NCBI GenBank assembly: GCA_021812785.1
Contig: JAKAMR010000042.1
Location: forward strand, 1-21,701
Length of the DNA stretch: 21,701 bases
Direction: 5' to 3'
Source of the DNA: Nitrospirota bacterium
Lineage (GTDB): Bacteria; Nitrospirota; Thermodesulfovibrionia; Thermodesulfovibrionales; JdFR-88
The position numbers and the translations under genes were made by a program. The notes beneath the pieces are model-generated. The model saw nothing but the letters and a program-made list of their open reading frames with translations, ran no database searches and had not been told where the DNA came from. Below are positions 1-6,993 of the stretch, one piece after another (within the stretch, counting starts at the first letter, position 1; the number at the start of each line of letters is the position of its first letter).

Positions 1-895
1 TACTTTGCCTCTCAAAGGGCACAACGCCTTCATGCTCGCAGGCAAACATCCTGCCGGTCCTGCCAAACCCGGTTGCAACCTCGTCGGCCACCATGAGTAT
101 GCCGTATCTGTCGCAAAGCCCCCTTACCTTCTTTAAATATCCGGGCGGGGAAATGATCATGCCGCCCGCGGCCTGTACCATGGGCTCAAGCACAAAGGCC
201 GCTATCTCATGGCCGCGGGTCTTAAAGATATCTTCAAGCGGGCCGGTACAGGAGAGCCCGCATCCGGGGTGCTTGAGCGCAAGAGGGCACCGGTAGCAGT
301 ATGGGGATGGCACCTTCAGCGTTTCAAAGAGAAGCGGCTTGAACACGTCATGGAACATCTGCACCCCTCCCACGCTCACGGCGCCTATCGTGTCCCCATG
401 GTAGCCGTTTTCAAGCGACACAAAGAGTGATTTCCCTTTCTCACCCTTATGCAGCCAGTACTGGAAGGCCATTTTGAGCCCCACCTCTACGGCCGTGGAC
501 CCGTTGTCGGAGTAGAAAACTCGTGCAAGCCTTCTTCCCTTGTCGTGCGCTTCCAAAAAAGGGCCGAAGCTTTTCTCCATCAGGGCTGCCAGCCTGCCAG
601 CAAGCTCTGTTGACGTCTCGCCAGCCAGACCGAGAAGCGTGGTATGCGCCGCCTTCGCAAGCTGGGCGGATATGGCATAGTCGATCTCTTTTTTCCTGTG
701 GCCAAGGATGTTCACCCACAGGGAAGAAACGCCATCAAGGTACCATCTGCCCCGTATGTCCTTTATGAAGCAGTCCCTTGCCTCTGTGATTATGAGCGGG
801 TCGCCATCCACCCACTCCTTCATCTGCGTAAAGGGATGCCAGATGTGGGCCTTGTCGATAGCGGTGAGGCGTTTTATCCGGTCGTTCAGGGACAA
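1..895 (-). CDS. bioA: Adenosylmethionine-8-amino-7-oxononanoate aminotransferase (DAPA synthase), C-terminus cut by window edge
   Basis: PLP enzyme of biotin synthesis that uses SAM as amino donor to convert KAPA to DAPA in the cytoplasm. About 298 codons are visible; the family is about 430-450 residues long, so the active-site lysine lies outside the window. Seen: HIWHPFTQM near residue 18, SDNGSTAVE (phosphate-binding region), YHGDTIGAVSVGG (aromatic residue over the PLP ring) and ADEVATGFGRTG (PLP aspartate) near the edge. No ATG, GTG or other TTG fits. The frame is opened by the TGA that ends the upstream adenylyltransferase gene, and the first usable start is TTG at 895-893, with AAGTGAG as a ribosome site about 9 bases upstream. 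It follows the moeB-like gene by only 15 bases, so it is probably co-transcribed with it and proA. Family identity is secure; the start codon is inferred. Confidence 0.93.
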   Translation of the reverse strand, partial: MSLNDRIKRLTAIDKAHIWHPFTQMKEWVDGDPLIITEARDCFIKDIRGRWYLDGVSSLWVNILGHRKKEIDYAISAQLAKAAHTTLLGLAGETSTELAGRLAALMEKSFGPFLEAHDKGRRLARVFYSDNGSTAVEVGLKMAFQYWLHKGEKGKSLFVSLENGYHGDTIGAVSVGGVQMFHDVFKPLLFETLKVPSPYCYRCPLALKHPGCGLSCTGPLEDIFKTRGHEIAAFVLEPMVQAAGGMIISPPGYLKKVRGLCDRYGILMVADEVATGFGRTGRMFACEHEGVVPFERQS

Positions 896-910
896 AGCAA
901 AAAGCTCACT

Positions 911-1648
911 TCACATTGTTTTTTTGCCGCATGAGGCGCATTCGGGGTCCTTGTATGCCTTGTAGCTTTTGAACTCCGTTTTATAACCGTTCCACACAAG
1001 GAGTTTGCCCTTATGGTTCTCGCCTATGCCGGTAAGGTACTTGAGCGCCTCAAGCACCTGGAGGGAGCCTACGACCCCGGGTGTGGCCCCAACCACCGGG
1101 AACACCTCGGAAGGCGGCGCTTCCGGATAGATGCACCTGAGGCATGGGGTCTCAGGCGTTTTTATGAAGCTGAGCCTGCCCTCCATCCCCCAGATGCTCC
1201 CAAAGACAAGAGGGATGCCCTTTCTCATGGCACAGTCGTTAAGGACATACCTGGTTGGGAAGTTGTCCATGCAGTCCAGGATGATGTCCGCCTCGCCCAC
1301 CAGAGCATCCACAGATTCGCCTGTTATCTTTTCCGTAAACGCGGTTATCTCAACATCGGGGTTTAGCTCGCTTAGGGTCATCTTGCCGGAGACCGCCTTG
1401 TTTATGCCTATTCTTGAGGGGCTGTGGAGCACCTGCCGGTTAAGGTTGGACCAGTCCGGGGAATCGAAATCGCATATCCTTATGTGGCCGATCCCTGCGA
1501 CCGCCAGGTATATGGCCACAGGGGAGCCAAGCCCGCCGGCCCCGGCTATGAATACGGTGGAGTCTTTAAGTTTTTTTTGGGTATCTTCCCCCCAGCCCTC
1601 CATGAGCATCTGGCGGTTGTAGCGTTTGAGCTCACGCTCCATGAACAT
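911..1648 (-). CDS. MoeB/ThiF/HesA-family adenylyltransferase (E1-like sulfur-carrier activating enzyme)
   Basis: E1-like enzyme that adenylates the C-terminal glycine of a ubiquitin-like sulfur carrier (MoaD or ThiS type) for molybdopterin, thiamine or another sulfur pathway. Length is 245 residues, normal for the family. Seen in order: RYNRQMLMEGWG near 9-20, nucleotide loop GAGGLGSP at 36-43, NLNRQ at 68-72, DCMDNFPTR at 125-133 with the Mg/ATP aspartate, and a Zn site of two CXXC pairs (C169/C172 and C237/C240). The crossover segment reads EVFPVVGATPGVVGS and lacks the cysteine that ThiF and classical MoeB carry there. The start has a strong GGAGGAGGT site 8 bases upstream. No moaD or thiS is visible nearby, so the partner carrier is unknown. 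It lies between proA and bioA on the same strand. The exact pathway is uncertain, so no symbol is given. Confidence 0.9.
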   Translation of the reverse strand: MFMERELKRYNRQMLMEGWGEDTQKKLKDSTVFIAGAGGLGSPVAIYLAVAGIGHIRICDFDSPDWSNLNRQVLHSPSRIGINKAVSGKMTLSELNPDVEITAFTEKITGESVDALVGEADIILDCMDNFPTRYVLNDCAMRKGIPLVFGSIWGMEGRLSFIKTPETPCLRCIYPEAPPSEVFPVVGATPGVVGSLQVLEALKYLTGIGENHKGKLLVWNGYKTEFKSYKAYKDPECASCGKKTM

Positions 1649-1729
1649 AAAAAGTTACCTCCTCCGGGCAAAATTTCTTTTTTATTTATTTTCAGTTTTT
1701 TTATTTTATTTTTTTCTGGGGGCCGGCTC

Positions 1730-3007
1730 TTACTGTCTTATCTGTCCGCTCCCAAGGACAATGAACTTGGTGCAGGTCAGCTCCTCAAGCCCCATTGGAC
1801 CTCTGGCGTGTATCTTGTCGGTGGAGATGCCTATCTCCGCGCCAAGGCCGAACTGCCCTCCGTCATTCAGTCTGGTGGAGGCGTTCACGAAGACCGCAGA
1901 GGAATCCACCTCCCTTAAAAACCTCATCGCCTTGTCATAGTTCATGGTCACAATGGAGTCCGAGTGGGAGGAGCCGTATTTTGCTATGTGGTCCATTGCC
2001 TCGTCCATCCCGGAAACCACCTTTACGTTCAGAATCAGGTCTAGGTATTCCTTGTAGTAGTCCTCATCGCTCGCTTCCTGCGCGGAGGGATATATCTCCA
2101 TCGTCTTTTTGTCCCCCTTCACCGCAACGCCCTTGGCCTCCATTGCCTTAAGCACATCGGGCAGAAACCCCTGGGCGATCTCCTCATCCACAAGCATCGT
2201 CTCCATCGCATTGCAGGTGCCGGGGCGCTGGACCTTGGCGTTGACGCATATCTCCCGGGCCATGATAAGGTCCGCATCCCTGTCCACATATACATGGCAG
2301 ACCCCCTTGTAGTGCTTGAGCACCGGGATCCTCGAGTTTTCGGTAACGGTCCTTATAAGGCCTTCGCCGCCGCGGGGAATGATGAGGTCTATTATCCCCT
2401 CAAGCTTGAGCATCTCTATTATGGCCTCCCGCTCGGGCACGTCTATGAAGTTTATTATCCCTTCGTGGAAGCCTTCCTTTTTTGCCTCCTCTCTGAGCAG
2501 GCCGACTATGGCGCGGTTTGAGTTTATGGCCTCCGAACCGCCCCTAAGGACAACCGCATTTCCGGCCTTAAGGCAAAGGGCGGTGGCGTCCGCGGTGACG
2601 TTGGGCCTTGCCTCGTAGATGATGCCTATGACGCCTATGGGCACGCGCATCCTGCCCACCTGCATGCCGTTTGGCCTCTGCCTTAAATGCAGAACCTCTC
2701 CCACCGGGTCCGGCAGCGCCGCCACCTCTTCAAGCCCGCAGGCCATCTCTTTTATCCGTTTTTCATTGAGAGTCAGCCGGTCTATCATCGCCTTTGACAG
2801 CCCCTTGGCGCGTGCGGCCTCAACGTCCCTGGAGTTTTCCCTGATAAGAGCCTCCCCGTTTGAAAGGAGGGCCCTGGCCATCTTCACCAGAAGGAGGTTT
2901 TTCCTGTCGGTGCCCGCCCTGAGGAGGTCCCTTGCGCCAGCCCTGGCATCCATGGCTTTGCCGGTCACGAACTCCCTAAGCTTCATGTCCATCTGTTCTA
3001 TGCCCAT
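1730..3007 (-). CDS. proA: Gamma-glutamyl phosphate reductase
   Basis: Second step of proline synthesis: NADPH-dependent reduction of gamma-glutamyl phosphate to glutamate-5-semialdehyde, in the cytoplasm. From the chosen ATG the protein has 425 residues (family about 415-430). Seen: RMRVPIGVIGIIYEARPNVT, LRGGSEAINSN, PRGGEGLI, and the catalytic cysteine in QRPGTCNAMETMLV. The C-terminal part has NASTRLNDGGQFGLGAEIGIS, a ProA hallmark. The frame stays open for 56 more codons upstream, but that stretch is basic and low-complexity and would overlap coaE. The ATG at 3007 has GGAGGAGGA just upstream and is clearly the start. proB is not in the window. It is divergent from coaE and probably heads the operon continuing into the adenylyltransferase and bioA. 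Confidence 0.97.
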   Translation of the reverse strand: MGIEQMDMKLREFVTGKAMDARAGARDLLRAGTDRKNLLLVKMARALLSNGEALIRENSRDVEAARAKGLSKAMIDRLTLNEKRIKEMACGLEEVAALPDPVGEVLHLRQRPNGMQVGRMRVPIGVIGIIYEARPNVTADATALCLKAGNAVVLRGGSEAINSNRAIVGLLREEAKKEGFHEGIINFIDVPEREAIIEMLKLEGIIDLIIPRGGEGLIRTVTENSRIPVLKHYKGVCHVYVDRDADLIMAREICVNAKVQRPGTCNAMETMLVDEEIAQGFLPDVLKAMEAKGVAVKGDKKTMEIYPSAQEASDEDYYKEYLDLILNVKVVSGMDEAMDHIAKYGSSHSDSIVTMNYDKAMRFLREVDSSAVFVNASTRLNDGGQFGLGAEIGISTDKIHARGPMGLEELTCTKFIVLGSGQIRQ

Positions 3008-3156
3008 AAGATCCTCCTCCTTCAGGAGATATTTTCTGTTTTTGTTTTTTGTTTTTGTGGGAAACAGGGGCTTCTTATCTTCTAAGATATAGGATAGTCT
3101 TTTAATTTTCAAGGCTTTTAGGGAGTTTTTATCCGCCCTGGGCCTGCCGTTTTTTG

Positions 3157-3162
3157 TATAAT
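3157..3162 (+). promoter_or_regulatory. -10 box of coaE, placed for a leaderless transcript
   Basis: Perfect TATAAT preceded by TG, ending 5 bases before the coaE ATG. Transcription would then start at or next to the A of the ATG. No convincing -35 is seen at 16-19 bases upstream, and there is no Shine-Dalgarno between the box and the ATG. Confidence 0.65.
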
Positions 3163-3167
3163 ATCCT

Positions 3168-3785
3168 ATGCTCAAAGTGGCGTTGACCGGAAATTACGGC
3201 AGCGGAAAGAGCCGGGTGCTCTCGGTTTTCGGCGAGATGGGCGCACTGTGCATAAATGCGGACCGCATAGTGGCGGGGCTCCTTGAAGATCCGGAGGTGC
3301 TCGGAATGATAAGAAAGGTTGCGGGCGACGGCGTCTTCGAGGGGGACAGGCTCTCAAAGAAGAAACTGGCCGATCTTATCTTTGCCGATGCGGCGGTTAG
3401 GGGCGCGGTGGAGGGCATCATCCATCCTTTTGCGATAAAAAAGATAGACGAAACGCTCAAAGAGAACTCCCGGGCCGCCATGGCGTTCATAGAGATACCG
3501 CTTCTGTATGAGAAAGGCTATGAGCAGATGTTCGACAGGGTGATAGCCGTATACGTGGATGAAAGGACCGCCCTTGAGCGTCTTATGGAACAGGGCATAT
3601 CCCCGGCAAGCGCGAGGCAGAGGCTTTCCGTGCAGATGCCTCTTCTGGAGAAAGTCGCAAGGGCCGATTACGTTATAAACAACCAGGGCGGGATTGAAGA
3701 GACGGTATGGCAGGCGAGGCGCATATTCGAGGAACTTATGCAGACGGCCGCCCTCACGGAAAGAAAAACGAAAATAGTCGCATAA
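3168..3785 (+). CDS. coaE: Dephospho-CoA kinase
   Basis: Last step of coenzyme A synthesis: phosphorylates the 3'-OH of the ribose in dephospho-CoA. Length is 205 residues, typical. Seen: P-loop GNYGSGKS at residues 8-15, the NADRI segment at 30-34 (catalytic Asp region of CoaE), IHP near 85, EIPLLYEKGYE near 108, and the LID/C-terminal region with RQRLSVQMPLLEKVARADYVINN. The ATG follows a -10 box by 5 bases and has no ribosome-binding site, so the mRNA may be leaderless. ribF starts 21 bases after the stop and is probably in the same transcript. Both genes make nucleotide-containing cofactors. Confidence 0.96.
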   Translation: MLKVALTGNYGSGKSRVLSVFGEMGALCINADRIVAGLLEDPEVLGMIRKVAGDGVFEGDRLSKKKLADLIFADAAVRGAVEGIIHPFAIKKIDETLKENSRAAMAFIEIPLLYEKGYEQMFDRVIAVYVDERTALERLMEQGISPASARQRLSVQMPLLEKVARADYVINNQGGIEETVWQARRIFEELMQTAALTERKTKIVA

Positions 3786-3806
3786 AAGCAAAGTAAAAGA
3801 TAAAAA

Positions 3807-4766
3807 GTGGAAATAAAGATAATAAGGGGACTTGAGGGGATAAAGAAGGTCCGGCCCAACCTGGTCCTCACCATAGGGAATTTTGATGGTGTCCATATTG
3901 GGCATCAGAGGATAATGGAAAGGGTCGTGGAGACCGCCAGGGCCATCGGCGGCAGTTCCATGGCCATGAGCTTTGACCCTCACCCCGTAAAGGTCCTCTC
4001 TCCGGAAAGGGCCCCAAGCCTGATGACCCCGCCCGAGGAGAAGGCCCGCGTCATGGGGCTGCTTGGCATAGAGCGGCTGCTTCTGGTAAATTTCAACCGG
4101 GAGTTTGCGGGCCTTGAGCCGGACGACTTCATACAGCGGATACTGGTTGAAAAGCTCCATCCGGTCTGGATAGTGGTGGGGCATAATTATGCATTCGGCA
4201 GGGCAAAGAAGGGTACCACGGAGCTGCTCAGGAAACGGGGAAAGAAATATGGCTTTAAGCTGACCGTGGTCAGGAACGTGAGGCTGAAGGGCCAGGTCGT
4301 AAGCAGCAGCCGCATAAGGGCACTTCTTGAGAAGGGCAGGGTGGATGAGGCGGCCCCGCTTCTGGGCAGGCAATACATGATAGAGGGGGTTGTGGAGAAG
4401 GGCGCGGGCAGGGGTTCCAGGCTCCTTGGCTATCCAACGGCCAACATATTTTCCCCGCATGAGCTCATTCCCAAAGAGGGGGTATACGCTGTAAAGACCA
4501 GGCTCAGGGGAAGGATATACAACGGGGTCATGAACATAGGCACCAACCCCACCTTTAACGGCGGAAGACTTTCCCCCGAAATATTCATAATGGATTTCAA
4601 GGGGGGCATCCTTGGCGAGAGCCTCTCGGTGTATTTTGTGAAAAGGATCAGGGACGAAAAGAAATTCCCCTCGGCCGATGCCCTGAAGACCGCCATCAGC
4701 AAGGACGTCCTTGAGGCAAAACTCATCCTTGCTCCGGCAAGGACAAAAAACATGAAACTGGTCTGA
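3807..4766 (+). CDS. ribF: Bifunctional riboflavin kinase / FAD synthetase
   Basis: Converts riboflavin to FMN and then FAD. Length is 319 residues, as usual. The N-terminal FAD synthetase (nucleotidyltransferase) half shows IGNFDGVHIGHQ near 23-34, SFDPHP near 55-61, GHNYAFGRAKKGT near 128-140, and SSSRIR. The C-terminal kinase half shows GRGSRLLGYPTANI near 207-220, GVYAV, and NIGTNPTF. Both activities look intact. The start is GTG at 3807, in an A-rich spacer with no clear Shine-Dalgarno, 21 bases after coaE. It converges on the priA-like gene, with 77 bases between the stops and no strong terminator hairpin seen. Confidence 0.96.
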   Translation: MEIKIIRGLEGIKKVRPNLVLTIGNFDGVHIGHQRIMERVVETARAIGGSSMAMSFDPHPVKVLSPERAPSLMTPPEEKARVMGLLGIERLLLVNFNREFAGLEPDDFIQRILVEKLHPVWIVVGHNYAFGRAKKGTTELLRKRGKKYGFKLTVVRNVRLKGQVVSSSRIRALLEKGRVDEAAPLLGRQYMIEGVVEKGAGRGSRLLGYPTANIFSPHELIPKEGVYAVKTRLRGRIYNGVMNIGTNPTFNGGRLSPEIFIMDFKGGILGESLSVYFVKRIRDEKKFPSADALKTAISKDVLEAKLILAPARTKNMKLV

Positions 4767-4843
4767 CTAGTATGAATGAACAGACTAATGACGGTTATTT
4801 CTGAAACACCACACTAGGCGGCCCGCTGCTTTCTTGCGCCTCC

Positions 4844-6808
4844 CTAGACAGGGTCTATGTCCACAGTGACCTTTCCGGCTTTGATAGCTCCAAGCAGCGC
4901 CGTTATGGTTTTTTTCAGTGTTTGGGCCGAGGGGGCCTTTACCAGGATGGAATGGAATTTTTCGCCCCGCTCGCCGGTCTTCCGCACAGGTCCCAGTATC
5001 TCAACTTTTTCGGCCGCTGCCTGTTCCTCCGGCACATGGAGCCCAGCCGGCATCGGGACGCCTTCTTTGCCTTCCTTAATGATGATATGGGCCATCTTGG
5101 AGAAAGGCGGGTATCCTAGGGCCTTTCTCTCCTCAAGCTCCGACCTCATGAAGCCCTCGTAATCGAGGTCTTTCATGGCCCGGAACAGCTCCGGCATCAT
5201 GGTCTGTATATAAAGGGTGCCGCCCGGTGAAAGCCTCCCCGCCAGGCGGTTTATTTCCGCAAACAGCCTTTCCCTTGCCCTGAAGCCGGGCCGGAAAAAA
5301 GCCGACTCCGGATATATGAGGGCTGCCGCGCCCGCCCCGGAGGCGGGGGCGTTTTTTGAGAGCCTTTTCCTGGTCCCAAGAAAGACCGCCGCTTCCCCAG
5401 GTATCTCGCCGGGCCCCAATCCAGCCTCCGTATTGTCCTCTACTTTGAGGGAGGCCGTCGGGAACAGGTCTTTTGCCTCTTCGGCAAGCCTTTCTATGCC
5501 CGCGCCAAGGGGTTTTAGAGAGTGGCCGCCGCACCTGCCGCATGTCTCCTGCGCGGACTCCCGGGAGAAGCCGCAATAGTGGCAGTTGAGGGCGCCTTCC
5601 GTGTGGAAGATCAGGGCCGTGCCGCAGGAAGGGCATCGCTCAAAATGGCCGCACTCCTCGCAGTAAGGAACGGAGTGCCCCTGTCTGCTTGCAAGAAGCA
5701 GGGCGCTTTTGCCGCTTTGGAGCGCGCGGGAAAGCGCGTCTTCTATGGATTTATCGAGCAGCCTGCGCCTTTTGCCCGCCGGCTGGAAGGCGGGTTTTCC
5801 GGAGGGGTCTTTAACCACCCTTATGCCGGGCCTCTCTTTTTCCAGGCGGATATAGCCGTATTTGCCCTTAAGAGTGTTCATGTAGGACTCCGCTGACGGA
5901 CACTCGGAGGACAGAAGCACACGGGCCTTCTCCAGCCAGGCCCGCATCACAGCCACTTCCCTGCCCCCGTATCTTACGTCTTCCTTGTTTTTGTAATTTT
6001 CGTTCTCCTCTCCGGTCACCGCTATGAGAGAGACCTTTTTAAGCGGAGCGAAAAGCGCCACCCTGGTGCCAAGCACCACGTCCGCCTTCCCTTCGAGGAT
6101 CCGGGCATAGGCAAGCCTCCGTCTGGCCGGGCTGAGCCCCCCATGCAAAACGCATAGCCTTTCCCCAAAAACGGGCTTGAATACCGCTTCGTATGCGCTT
6201 AAGCGCGACCTCTCCGGGCAGGTGACTATCACCCCTTTTTCGTCACTTGCGGCGGCGAGGGCAAACTCCATCTCTCCTGCGGCTCCGGCGTGCAGGAGAA
6301 ACGCCCCGTAGCCATCCGGATGTTTCAGCCTTTCAAGCCCTTGGGCAAGATGGGGAGCGTAAGACGCCGGAAGGTTTTTGTTGTTTTTTTGCGGCATTTG
6401 CCCTGCGTCCGGCGGCTCCTCCTGCGTCTTTGTCTTCTTCGGGCTTCTCTTTCTTCCCGAAGGCTCCCTTCCAAAGATCTCGCCGCCCCACATTACCTTG
6501 AGCACGGAGCCTTCAGGCACCATGTAATACCCGGCCATCCACTTTATAAGACCAAGAAGCGCCGGGCTGACCGGCGGGCAGCCGGCCACAACAGACCTGA
6601 TGGCCTTTATGCTTCCGGCCGGAAAAAAGCTGCCGGCAGGGATATCTGCGGAGTTTATTGAAGAGAGCACTATCGCGCGCCTTGCCGTCTTTTTGAGCTC
6701 CGCTTCCACCACGGTGCCAGGCAGCAGGGGCCCCTCCACCTCAGGGGCGCTGTAGGTGAGCGGCTTTAGTTTCATGGGGAAGACGAGGTCAAAAAAGAAA
6801 GAAGCCAT
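4844..6808 (-). CDS. priA: PriA-family primosomal protein with degenerate helicase motifs (probably ATPase-dead)
   Basis: PriA normally recognises stalled forks and drives replisome reloading as a superfamily 2 helicase. From ATG 6808 this copy has 654 residues (family about 700-740). Preserved: the N-terminal DNA-binding region starting MASFFFDLVFPMKL, LHGGLSPARRR, LGTRVALFAPL, and an eight-cysteine zinc module at 383-426 (four CXXC pairs). The C-terminal YPPFSKMA segment is also kept. Lost: the Walker A position (about 171-184) reads LLHAGAAGEMEFAL with no GKT, the DEEH box position (about 263-269) reads AVTGEEN, and motif VI reads LAGRLSPGG instead of VAGRAGRG. Helicase-dead PriA-like proteins are known in Actinobacteria such as mycobacteria. 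There is no Shine-Dalgarno; a TAAAAT box ends 5 bases before the ATG. A 46-codon upstream extension was rejected as low-complexity and promoter-containing. Confidence 0.9.
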   Translation of the reverse strand: MASFFFDLVFPMKLKPLTYSAPEVEGPLLPGTVVEAELKKTARRAIVLSSINSADIPAGSFFPAGSIKAIRSVVAGCPPVSPALLGLIKWMAGYYMVPEGSVLKVMWGGEIFGREPSGRKRSPKKTKTQEEPPDAGQMPQKNNKNLPASYAPHLAQGLERLKHPDGYGAFLLHAGAAGEMEFALAAASDEKGVIVTCPERSRLSAYEAVFKPVFGERLCVLHGGLSPARRRLAYARILEGKADVVLGTRVALFAPLKKVSLIAVTGEENENYKNKEDVRYGGREVAVMRAWLEKARVLLSSECPSAESYMNTLKGKYGYIRLEKERPGIRVVKDPSGKPAFQPAGKRRRLLDKSIEDALSRALQSGKSALLLASRQGHSVPYCEECGHFERCPSCGTALIFHTEGALNCHYCGFSRESAQETCGRCGGHSLKPLGAGIERLAEEAKDLFPTASLKVEDNTEAGLGPGEIPGEAAVFLGTRKRLSKNAPASGAGAAALIYPESAFFRPGFRARERLFAEINRLAGRLSPGGTLYIQTMMPELFRAMKDLDYEGFMRSELEERKALGYPPFSKMAHIIIKEGKEGVPMPAGLHVPEEQAAAEKVEILGPVRKTGERGEKFHSILVKAPSAQTLKKTITALLGAIKAGKVTVDIDPV

Positions 6809-6813
6809 TTTGG

Positions 6814-6843
6814 ATTTTAGCACACCAAAAAGCCCCGTTTCGA
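6814..6843 (-). promoter_or_regulatory. Candidate priA promoter, leaderless spacing
   Basis: On the minus strand TCGAAA (6843-6838), an 18-base spacer, then TAAAAT (6819-6814), five bases before the ATG at 6808. No purine-rich ribosome site lies between. This matches the arrangement at coaE. Confidence 0.5.
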
Positions 6844-6927
6844 TTCCTGTTTCCGTGCCACTGCCAGGCCAGAAGGGATTTTTGATTTGATTTGACTTTT
6901 CTTTTTTCAAGGGCCGTATATGGCATG

Positions 6928-6958
6928 TTGAAAAGTCCTGGGCCATTCCGTGTATAAT
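6928..6958 (+). promoter_or_regulatory. Sigma-70-like promoter of the synthase / isocitrate dehydrogenase operon
   Basis: TTGAAA at 6928-6933 and TATAAT at 6953-6958, preceded by TG, with a 19-base spacer that is slightly long. The predicted leader is about 29 bases and holds GAAAGGA as the ribosome site before ATG 6994. Confidence 0.6.
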
Positions 6959-6993
6959 ATAGAACTTTAAAACGTCAGGCGGGTTGAAAGGAT

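Noticed and set aside
3008..3175. N-terminal extension of ProA
   Set aside because: Basic low-complexity translation that overlaps the coaE start; the ATG at 3007 has a strong ribosome site.
3354..4460. 368-codon minus-strand open frame
   Set aside because: Opposite coaE and ribF, which have complete family motifs; no ribosome site or recognisable domain.
4767..4843. Possible bidirectional terminator between ribF and priA
   Set aside because: Only a five-base AGGCG/CGCCT pair with a 16-base loop and no T run.
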